From NCBI GenBank assembly GCA_023091665.1, contig JALJCQ010000004.1, positions 2,790,001-2,854,000 of the forward strand: DNA of 64,000 bases, in the 5' to 3' direction. Below, piece by piece: positions 45,001-57,000 of this stretch (its first letter is position 1; the number at the start of each line of letters is the position of its first letter). A program made the translations under genes and the position numbers. The DNA is from Pythium myriotylum (lineage: Eukaryota; Oomycota; Peronosporomycetes; Pythiales; Pythiaceae). The notes under the pieces are model-generated. The model searched no databases and was not told where the DNA came from. It was given only the letters and a program-made list of their open reading frames with translations.

Positions 45001-48000
45001 GGTTCAAGAAAGCTACCTCCAAACATCGGGAGGCTGAATCTGCCGTAGGAAGGTGCACATATTGAATCGAAATCGATGGTGTCGCACAGTCGCATGGCTA
45101 AACTCGAGCAGTACGAAGCTCCATCGTCATGAGTTACTCCAGTCCAATAGTAGCCGATTGACAAAAAGCTTGGGACTGCGGAAAATACTGCATTCAGCCG
45201 AGATTGGACTGAAACCAATGAAGTAGCCTACGAACCTGAATATGACAGAAGCTGTTCTACCTGGTGCGACGATAACACGCTTGCAACATAGTGGAACCGG
45301 GAGATCCAGCCAACAAAGTGCTGATCACTGTTGGATAACGCAGCGTCTACTGCGATGTCTTGAAAACCATATCCGCCTGTGTCAACAATCTGCTCAAGTA
45401 CCCCACCAACGTAAAAGCTGATTGAGTTATTCGAGGCACGGTAAGTCAGTGCAATTCGCGCCCATGTCTGCGCTTCCACTTCACCAAGTAGAAGTGCAGC
45501 CTCATCCATCGAGAACTGGATAGTTTTGTGGATGATATCTAGGCGCATGGTGTGATTATTCACGCCTCGAATCGCGAAAACATTTGACGAGTTGTCTGTT
45601 CGAGAAAGTCGAACACTGACCGCTACAGAGAAATCCAGATCCCCAAACGCTATTGCCATCGACTGGACATCTAACTTCTGGGTGTTGAAACCGTCGAATG
45701 ACCCACCGCTGACTTTGTACTCGCTCATTTCTGGCATATTCTAGCAGTTAGTGTCCTCTGATTTTGTGTCGAGTACGTACAGGAACCTACCAGTCCACGG
45801 AGAGAGAAACTGAGATTCAGAGACATTGCGCTTGATAACGCACGACTGGTGGTTGATCGTTGGCGCTTCGTTCTCATCTGCTACAATGATCACAAGGGTA
45901 CCACAACCCGTCATCTCTTCAACACGATCGTTCTCTGCACCATCATCAGTTGCACAGAGCTGAAAAGTGAGTTTAGGCTGGGATTCAAAGTCCAGCGACT
46001 CCCACACAAAGACATCAGCCGTGAATTTACTTGTAGCACGGAAACTAATCAGTGTTGTCGCTGGAATCACAGAAAAGGTCAACACGCTTCCGTTATACGA
46101 GTCCGTCGCGCTGACAACTCCCGCTCTTGTTCCCGGTGGCAAGTTCTCCTTAATAACGAAGGAGAAGCTGTCTACGATTGGAGCCCGATTGACACGGCTC
46201 ACACGGACTGTTACCTTCATATTCGTCGTTGATGGCACTCCGTAACCCCCTTCGTCAATGGCCCGAAGTGTGACATTGTACACTCCAGACCCGTCAATTG
46301 CCCTCGCAATGGTAACGGTACCGTTACTAGCTCCGACTGTAAGATATCCTTCAGGGGAGCTAGACACGAGTTGGTACACTAGCTGCGTCCTTTCTGGATC
46401 GATTGCGCTTGCCGTGAACACCGAGATCCCAACGGAACTCGATTCTGGAATGTACACAGTAGCAGCGTCCATAGCGAAAATCGGTGGTTCGTTCACATCG
46501 GTAATCGTGACAATTGCGGACACGAACAAGGTGCTAAGTGATTTGTCCGTGACTCGTATCTTGACTGTGGCGGATTTGACGATTTCATAGTCTAGCATGT
46601 CATTATTCTTTACTGTGAGTGTCCCCGTGGTGCTCTCAATCACAAATGTGTCAGCTGATAGTGAGCAATCAACAATAGAATAGCTCAAGGAGTCTCCGAT
46701 GTCTTCGTCAAAGACAAACGTGCTGAGCGGTCTTCCGATGGCGAGATCTTGGGGTGTGTTCTCAGGAATGGAAAAGACCAGGTCATGTTCGGTTTGTAGG
46801 AGACGAGGGGGTTCGTTCACGTCGACGATGTTAACGATAGCAACTGCCGAAGTTGACAATCTATCAGTACCAGAGTCGGTGACATTGACAGTTAGTCGAA
46901 AACTCGATAGCTCCTCGAAATTCAACACCGCAGTCCGGATCTCAATTTGCGCGCTTGATTGCGATGTCGGAACAATTCGAAAAGTGCCCCCAGTACCATC
47001 GCTATCACCTGGTAAACTTGAACTATGTAAGAAGCTGAGTGTCTGGTTCTCTGGATCCAATCCAACGATACTTCCAAACACGGTTCCGCGGGGAGAGTTC
47101 TCCAGTATTGGACTCACAGAAATAACTAGAGAAGGCGGCTCGTTTACGTCCACCAGTGAAACGACGAATACTGTCTGCGTTGATAGTCCATCTGGGTCGG
47201 TGATGCGAATGTTCACACGATAAGTTGATGTCATTTCAAAGTCCAAAGAAGCCCCTGATGCAACAGCCAGCTGGCCAGAGCTCGATACGGAAAAGAGTGA
47301 AGCCACTTCGGAATCGACAATGGCCAAGTTAAACAGATTATGAACTCCTTCAGGGTCGACAACTTCGATGGGGTTACCAATGTGGGTCCCAGCAGGAGAG
47401 TTCTCGTTCACGCGTCCGGCGATCTGAGATGATACGACGGGGGCTTCGTTGACATCTTCAACATGTATGCGAACCCACCGTTGCGTCGTGAGAGTAGGAT
47501 CAGTTGCATCCGTTGCTTGGACGAGAATATCATGGAACTTGTTCGTTTCGTAATCGAGAAGTAAAGCATTTTTGCCAACTTTCAACTGACCAGTCGAGGC
47601 ATCAATAGAGAACAGTCCGTCAATACTTTGACGCACAATTGAGTACACCAGATTCACAACTTCGTCCGGGTCTACGGCCATGACTGGTGTACCAACGAAA
47701 GTTCCTTGGGGGCTGTTTTCATAAATCGATCGGGAGAGCTCTGATGGATAAATATCTTGAAGTGACACAGTAGACACATTTTGCCACGATGAAGAGCTGT
47801 TCCCAACTCTGAATTGAACCGCTACTGGTCCATTTCCCCCCACATACCCATATAACTCGACAATGTGCAGACCGAGGTGGAGAGTCTGCACTGCCGTGTC
47901 GACAAACTTGAGGTCTAGGTTTGGTCGAAACGTTCTATCCATATCCAAAACCAAGTTGTCGATGGTGAGCGCAACCCGAATTTCGCCTTCAGAGAGTGTG

Positions 48001-51000
48001 CGCAGAGAGAACACTTCTGATCCGTTGAGAAAAATGCTCCACACTGTTTTGAACACAAACGGCTCAGAGGCCGCAAGCGTCCCGCATACATCAACGTTAT
48101 GAAGACTGGAAATCTCAGCAACGGATTTTGAGCAGAAGCCAGCTTCAGGGTTCCCCGATCCAGATACGGAGTGTATCAGATCTAAACCCGCGAAGTTCTG
48201 CACCCCTTGGATTTTGCTGGCACTTTGTGTGTCAACAAGTATTGAGTACTCGATAGCAAACAATGGTGGTTCGTTCACATCAGCGACCATCACCACAACA
48301 ATTGCGGACGTGAAGAGCGATGGAATTCCGTTATCGTTGATAGTGACTTCGAGATAAAGTTCCGATTCTCGTTCATAATCGAGGGTCCCACCACGCTTAA
48401 CGTATATCTGCCCGCTGCATGGGATGATCGCGAAAAAATCCTGCTCATTCCCCCCAGTTATGTGGAAGCTCACCAGTTGGCCGGCGTCCGGATCGAATCC
48501 AAGAAGAGGTTTTCCGACGAGAAATCCACCTTGGGAATTTTCCGGAACATTAAGAACCGCAGAAAATAGAGTCGGCGGCTCATTCACATCGAGTAGCACG
48601 ATTGTAAAAAGAGCACTGTTGCAGACGTCCGCCGAGTCACAAGCTTGCAGTGGGATGTGGTACTGTGGTCGGGTTTCGAAGTCCAGTCCCGTGCTGTTTG
48701 CTGATACTACTAGTTTGTTGTCATTGACTGTAAAAGGCTGTCCAGCTCCTGAGACACCAACGACATTGTAAGAAATGTTTGAGTCGCCCTCAGGATCGAT
48801 AGCGACCTTGTTTGAAGCGCAGTCGAGAACCACAGTTCCTTGCAGTGAATTTTCACGGACCTCAGCTTTGAAAGTAACAAATGACGGTGGCTCGTTCACA
48901 TCAATGACGAAGATCTCAATCTCTGCAGTTGCGGTCAATCCTCCACGATCCAATATAGTAACACGGAGGTCATACTTCGACTTAGTCTCGTAATCGAAAG
49001 CACTTGAGTCAGTCACATAAATTTGACCAGTTGAAGAGTCGATGCGAAATAGTGCGCTTGAATCTGTCTTGATAAGTGAAAACCGAAGAGTGTCACCGAT
49101 GTCCTGATCGAACGCGATGACCGTCATTAGGGCTGTAGCAATATCGTGCGAAGTTGAACGTGTAAACTCGGTGACACGCCCAGTCTGCCCAGCTCCGGTG
49201 ACCGGAGCTTCGTTTACATCCTGAACTTGAATGATTAGAGTTTTGTTCGCTGTGCACGCAGGTTGCCCGTCATCTGTGACGTTTACGACAACTTCGAATT
49301 GCTTGGACGTTTCAAAGTCCAGAAAACTGGAGTTTTTTACGGATATTTGACCCAACGTTGGGTGCACATAAAACACATCTGACAATGCTGCGAACATCAT
49401 GCGTCCGGAACTCCCGTCTGGGTGGTCTTCGTCAAGCACCTGGATACGATTTCCAACGTTTGTTCCCTGCGGACTATTCTCTAAGATATTGAAAGCTTGA
49501 TCTTGGATGATAGGGCAGTCATTGGTATCCTTGATATTGATTCTTACCCGGCATTGAACGGTATGAACACCGTCTGACACAGCTACAACAACCATGTAAC
49601 GTGGAGATACCTCGTAGTCGACGACCGACACGTCGCTTACGAAAACTCCCCCGGAGTTGTTTACGTACGATCCCGGAAGAGTCGTGCCACTCGAGATCGA
49701 GAATTGCAGAGACTTTCCCTCTGGGTCTGACGCGATTATTTGTGCAATGAAAATGTTCTGCCCAACGCCGTTTTCCGCGATTGAAGTCTCAACGTCGATA
49801 CAACTTGGCGGCTCATCCTGGTCAACCACAAAAATGCCGAAGCTGCATGCGATTTTGAGGTCTTGCGCGTAAAATGCATCGAAGCCTAGCTCATACTGGT
49901 CCCGGGCTTCATAGTCAAGCGATATTTGAGGAGCAACACGCACTTCTCCAGAGCTTTCGTTGACAGTAAAAATGCGAGAAACAGCTGTCTTCTCATTCAG
50001 AACATATCGAGGAATCGGGTTCGATTTTGTTGACGACAACTGAACGTTGACAAACCCCACAAAAGCCCCGATGGCATTTTCAGTAACGCTCATGCGCGCA
50101 TTTGGAGTTGGACAACTGAATGGCGGTGGGTCCTTCAGCAATGAGATATAGCAAGTAAATGGAACATCAAACACCCCATCACTTGCAACGAAAGTGAGGA
50201 AGTAGGATGTCGGAGATGAGAAGTTGAATGCTTCCGTGGTGTTTACGACCAATACACCGACCACCGAGACCGCGAAAATAGGTAAACCGGCCGCGCTTAG
50301 TGGTACAGGACCCAGGGAGCGATACGACAGTGGGGCGTGCTCTGGATCGATTAAGTTGGTGGAGAGGATTTGTGCCCCGGGTAATGCGTCTTGGTGAATA
50401 GATCCATTGTACGCTACTTCTCCAGTCGGCGCTTCATTGACGTCGACTACATCGATGGTTAAGACGCACGATGCTGATGCATCTCCTGTGTCGTGAACCT
50501 CCACTGCAATGCCGTAAGATGATTGAGATTCGTAGTCAAGACTCGTCAATAGCATAATCCGCCCCTGCGAGTCGATTGAAAACCTATCGGTTGCGTTCAA
50601 AAGGCGATAAGAGACAATCCTGTCACCCTGATCTTCATCAAACACGGCTAATCCCCCTGAGAGCACAGTTCTTGCAGGAGATGACTCAAGCACCAATACA
50701 TGGTTACAGGTAGCTACGGGTGGATCGTTCGTATCTTTCACTGATATCGGGAGATCGACAAAAACTGTGAGTTCCTGGTCAACGACCTGGAGTCTGACAG
50801 TGTGAAGCGGTCGCGTCTCGTACTTTAGTCCAGAGAGTCCAACACGAAGTTGATCAACTGAAGCATCATAGTAGAAAGTCCCTGGTACGGTCTGGGACTG
50901 GATGGTGAAATGCAACTTGCGACCCTCTGGATCAAAAAACAGGGAACTCAGGACAGCGCCCACAGTTGTTGCCGATGGCGAATTCTCGTTCACGGAGAGG

Positions 51001-54000
51001 GCTGAATCAGATCCGATATAGTAAGGAGGCTCGTTAACATCCAGCACTTCGATTTTGATAGCCTGGTTGGTATGAAGCGCCTCAGGCGAAGCATCGTGTG
51101 CTGTTAGAACTACGTCCACTGTCTTCTTGAGATCATTCACGCCAAATAGTCGATTCCAGTCCCCACTGCCGAACTTTGCATCAACAACTGTGCTTGTACC
51201 TCGAAGCAGAGGAAGCTGAAACCTGATGGTGGTGCGTGCGTAGCCAGATGATTCGCCCAGAAGTGTGGCAATCACTTCTTTAGGTGAGACAGACACCTCA
51301 TAATTCATATCGAAAGGTTGCGATCGGACTCGCAATGTCAATTTTGTTGTAATTGATTCGATGATTTCAGCTGGGCCCATGGAACCGACGCGTAATGACC
51401 GTCCGTAGATCGCCGACAGCTCCACGGCACTAATATTTCGAAACTCACCAGTGAACTTCACCGATTCGATCATCACCACGCAATCATCGCCACTGACTTG
51501 TGCAATTTCTGCAGCTGCTGGGGCAAGATCGTCAAAAGCCAGATTCTCGTAGTCCAGACAGTTTGCAATCGCGACATACAGCTGCCCTCTGGATGCGTCT
51601 ACTTGTATGCATCCTGGGATTTCTTGAGAAGCCAGGGAGAACGTCACAGATCCGCTGGTGTCAGGATCGTGGGCAAGCACAGGCAAACCGACCATTGTCC
51701 CTGGTGGCGAGTTTTCAGCTACTGTCCGGCAATCAGTATCATCGAAAACAGGCGGCTCGTTGACGTCAACCACATAAACGTTGAGACTTGCAATCGACGC
51801 TAGGCCACCTCGATCAAGTGCTCGGAACGTTAGTGCGTAAGATGAGATTGACTCGAAATCGAGTGCGACTGCGTTCCACAATACCTCCTCAGGCGTGGGG
51901 TCGAAGTATATCGGACATGGCTTGACAGAGCATCCGACTAGAGCTAGGTCGTACGAATCACCAATGTCCTCGTCAGACACGACTGCAAAGCTAGAGGCGT
52001 TGATCCGAAACAAGGTGCCCTCAATGACGTTTACAGACTGCAATAGCAGAGTTGGTGGCTCATTGACATCATCGATAGAGATGTTGAGATGAAACTGTGT
52101 TGATAACGAAGGGTACCCATTATCTCTGACTTCCATCAAAATTGAATACAGTTTTTTCGTCTCAAAATCCAAGCCGCCAAGGTGACGATACACTGCGAAC
52201 GTTGTCGAGCCACCACACAGTCGAGCTTGGCCACCCTGGCACACATTTGCAGCACAGTCAACGTCATTGATGGCGTACGTAGTGCCGGGCAACTGGACGA
52301 TATTTGTGCACCAGCACTCATATCCGGCACGAATCGCGAAGAACTGACTCGTACGACAGCGTGAAGCACAATCTACGACTGGATCTGTGCTCAAAGTCAG
52401 ATCCACGCTTTGTTTGGATGCCACAGTATCGACAAGCTGTCGAAAACACCCAAAGTACTGGTCAATCGGTCCCTGACCAACCGATAGCTGTCCTGTCGTG
52501 CTATCTACGATGAAGTTGCTCATATTTGTCACGATGGCGAAGCGAAGCTGTTGAGAGAAATCTGGATCAGTAGCGACTAGCGGCTGCCCTACCAGACTAC
52601 CGCTTCGAGAATTTTCGATAATGCGCCTCGCCTGGTCGATAACGATTGGATTCTCGTTCACGTCAAGCACATTGACCAGTACATCAGCTGAAGCTTCAAG
52701 CGCTGAATTACCATAGTCGGCTTCAAAGCACCTGACACGAAGGTTGTATGCTCTCACACTCTCGAAGTCAAGACTTGGCTTCAGTAATGCTAGAACCGTT
52801 CCTTTGATTGCAAACAAGCCTGCGGTGTTACCACTTGTGATTGTCAGCGATAAATTATCGCCGTCTGGGTCAACGCACTCAACAGTCCCAATATTGGTTC
52901 CTGTCGGGGAATTCTCTGGAACAGACATCTTCATGTTGGTCGTTTTGAAGTACGGAGCTTTGTTGACTGGACTGACCCAGACAGTCACAGTCTCCGCTGT
53001 GCTGGTTAGCCCACTTAAATCACGTGCCAAAACCTTTACGGTGTATTTTGCTTGCGTTGAGGGATTAGGAGCGGACAGATTTCGGCGGATGGCACCTGTT
53101 CCAGGGTCAATTGTAAGCGCATCGCCATAATCATTCTGGGCAAAGGTATATGTGAGGTTGTTTGGTCCAGTATCGTCATCGTCTGCCTGTACACCGTCAA
53201 AAGGCGCTGTTTCAACAACCAAAGTGAATTCAATGATAGCAAGTATAAATGAGCTTGAAAAGCTCTTACCGTAAGTGGTGACTTTCGTTTGGGGATACTG
53301 CAAGCTCCACAAGAATGAAACTGGGACCCACTGCTGGCGAGCCATATCATAGCCGAGGACGGCAGCAGATTGCATGCAATTATCCACATTTGTCGCTGTC
53401 TGAACCACGACTTTGGACGCGTCGACAGGTGTCTTGAACTGAAGTTCGATCCAGCTCCCGGCTTCGTCATTTGATGTGGCTTTAAATGTTGCTATCGTGG
53501 ATGTGTCACCATCAACAGCCTTGCTGAAATCTGAGTTATCTGAACCCAGAATGCTTTTGAGATCCTTCGCAAGAACAACTCGACTGCGCTCATTGAACCA
53601 CTGAATTTCAGCCACTCCAATTGGACCAGAGCCGTAGTCCGAAAGCACAAGCAGGCGCCACCGAGTCGATGCCATCGCAATTTCTCCTCCCAGCCCAGCG
53701 AAAGGAAAATATGCCGTGTTTGCTGGAACAGAAAGGCTATTGTTGACGTTGACGGTGTCGCTCGTATGTCCGTTGAAACTGCATGGAAACTCATTTAGTA
53801 ATCAAACATTTTGAGTTGAATGCACAACAAGTTTTACCTGTAACGGGCTATCAAGCTAGGGGGTGGTGAAGACACAAATCGCGCTAAGTTCGTCCGAATG
53901 AAAAAGGCCGACTTTACCTCCGACCACCATCTCAGCTGAACGAATCACGTACGATGAGTCCCTGTTGTACAGACGGAAGACATTGTAGGGTTTGACTTAC

Positions 54001-57000
54001 CTCGGAGACAGAAAACGAGAATGGTTTGGTTACGCAAGCGATCCGTCCGAAGCAGTTCCCAACTACGAAGCTACCCCCACTCTCGACCTTCTTACCGATA
54101 CTTGAGGCCATTTTGATCTCCACTGCTTGACTCCCATCCAGATACACAACAACCGCCCCGGTGTCTGCTCTCCACGTGACTGCCAGGTGATACCACAAAC
54201 CCTGTTGAAGCTTCTGTTTCGTCGTGAGCGACGAGTCGAACAGCGTGACCTGGAATGTCTCTCCCACATAGGAAAGTCTGAATAAGATACTTTGCTTCGC
54301 TGCCTTGGTAATCGAATAAGTGACGATGGAGCCATCCGCCGAACTATTCAGGCTAACCCACAATTCAAGGGTGATTGCAGATCCGCTAACCACCGTGATA
54401 CTGTTTAATGAGGCAGAAGGATTATCGCTGGTCAAAGTGAGCATCTTCCTGAGCGACGTGAGCTTTGTGCTTGGGCGATCGAAGAGGTCGCAGTTGGTAC
54501 ATGGTATGCAGGTCAAACCAGGAGGAGTTAATGCAATTGTGCAGGACGAGTTCGAGTTGTTGTACATCCCTCCCACACACGCTTGATTTGAATCACATAA
54601 GCTCTCGCACTGGCCTAATGACGTCGCGACTATCTTGTACAGGCTCGAGGTGTCTGAAACCGCTATATCACAGTTTCCGCGCCGGCGGAAGGAAGCCCGT
54701 GCCACAACACGATTTCCTGCACTTTCGTCAACGAATAGATGCTGTCCCAATTGTATCGTAGGGGGTTCATTCACATCCAAAACAGACACCAGAACTGTGA
54801 CAGTTGCTGTTGCACCTGCTCGGTCTTTCACGACTACTGTGATGCTATATCCAGATCGTGACTCGAAATCCAGGCCAACGCGGTTCACTAAATCCCACGT
54901 AGTCTTGTTGAGCTGAGCCAACGAAAAGGATAATGAGGCATCAGATAAAGTCACCACGAGTGAGTCCGCCACGTCCTCATCCGAAGCAGTAACCCATCCG
55001 ACTCGACTGCCGATAGGTGAAGTCTCTGGTATGCTAGCACGATTAGAGGATGAACCCGGGATTGCACCTGCAAAAAACAATAACGGTGGATCGTTCTTGT
55101 CAACTACTTGAACTCGTAAAATCATCGTTGTTGACTTCGATTCCGCTTTAGCATTTCGAACCAGAATAGTAACATTGAAGGAAGGCGTCAGCTCGTAGTT
55201 TAGTGACGTACTTGTTATCACCTGTCCAGTTCCCCGATTCACCGCAAAATTCGACGTAGAATCCAAGAGTTCGAACGCGAAAGCTCCAACCACCGATCTA
55301 CCCGAGTCTTGGTCAATACAATTCCTCCACAAGTCGTCGGCAACCGATGATCCCTTTGGAAGATTTTCTGCGACAAAAGCAGCGCGAAAGCTTGCACAAA
55401 TCGGGGCTTCAATCTCATTAAGAATGTTCACAAGAACGGCGCAGCGAGTGGCGAGCGGGGCCGGGGCGTTGTCTTGAACCTCGATGACCAAGTTGTAAAC
55501 GTTCACCGTCTCATAGTCCGTGATGTTGGATCCGGTTAAGAGTATTCCAGTGGAGGCATTGATGTTGAACATGTTAAATAAGTCTCCACCCACGATTGCG
55601 AGTGAAACTGTATCACCATCTACATCGTTTGCAGAGACCTTGCCGACGAGTGTTCCAGTTACGGAATTTTCAGTGAGTTGGAGTTTTGTATTTGAACATT
55701 GAGGTGGGTTGTTGATCCCTTTCGACGCGATTTCGATCGTAATGCTACTAAACAAACTTGAGTCGTCTAGATCTGTCACGCGGAGAATCACTGGGTATCG
55801 AGTACTAGTAGCCAGGGTTGACCCCTGGATCACCGATACTGTACATGTAGTAGTATCTGCACTGGTCGACACCGTAAACCTACTCGACGCGTCCGTGGTA
55901 ATGGAGCAAGTCCCGCCAGACTGGCCTGGATCTGGGTCGTCCACCGTGAGTTGAATCGTCGTGTATGAACCGTCTGACAATTGGTTCAAGTTTACAGAAT
56001 AAGCACTTTGTGACACAGTAGTGCCCACAAAGAAAGGAGCTGCAGGAACATCAATGACTTGTACAAGAAGCAGATCTGAAAACCCAGTAAGTCCAGTTGG
56101 ATCCGTTGCAGCGATGGTAAGCCAGTAGGAGTCTGCCACGTTTGCATCCAGCGTACCAGCCAATTGAAGTTGTCCCGTCGTAGATGATATCGAGAACCGA
56201 TTTTGCGGATCGCCCGAGCGTATCGTGTAAATCAGTTGAGATGTTTGTCCTGCATCTTGGTCACTAGCTGTGACGGGATTGCCGACAAGTGTACCTACTG
56301 CTTGATCCTCTGCAACGGAGAAATTCGAAACGCTCCCAAACGCTGGGACATCGGGGCCGTCAGTTATCACGACAAAGTTTGGTCCGATCTCGGAACATGC
56401 CTGAATGGGGTCACATGCTAAGACGTAAAACGAAAAATTGGTTGTCGATAATGATTCAAAGTCGATGGGGGCGATGGTGGCGATCGCACCCCCACTTAAA
56501 GCAAAGATAGACGAAAAGAGAGATGTAGAGTTGATGAGAGATAAGCTCACGGCATCGCCTTCTGGGTCTACAACATAAATTGCGTACACGGTAGAACCCA
56601 CATCGCGATTTTCTTGAACAGCCACGGAAAACGCCGAGCCCACTGGGGCTTCATTTACATTTATCACCTCAACCGTCACAATAGCAATCGATGACAGACC
56701 GCCTTTATCTGTCACTTTGGCGGATAGCAGAACAAAGGGCGTCGTTTCGAAATCTAGTCCACTCACAGCCCACAATAATCCTCCGGATGTTACTTGTATG
56801 TCGTCGGTACCGTTCATTAGAGAGAATGTGAGGACATCTCCACGGTCTTCGTCCGATGCGAAAGTCGACAAGTCTCCGACGACACAATTGTCGCCGAAAC
56901 ATCCTTCCAGAACGTCAAAGGACCCAGCTAGCAAGATAGGAGGTTCGTTCACGTCGACAACTGAGACCGTGTAGTCGCAGGTCACGAATCGACTCGTCTG

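Noticed and set aside
45731..45790. A 36-nt intron using the GTACTC donor near 45776
   Set aside because: Too short for the local intron size. The GTAGGT donor at 45790 with the CAG acceptor at 45731 gives 60 nt, a good branch-point-like ACTAAC and correct phase.
53936..54000. Alternative acceptor CAACAG near 53962 for the intron after exon 3
   Set aside because: With the phase-0 donor it leads to an early TGA. The acceptor before 53935 instead restores LamG-like sequence that continues through exon 4 into exon 5.
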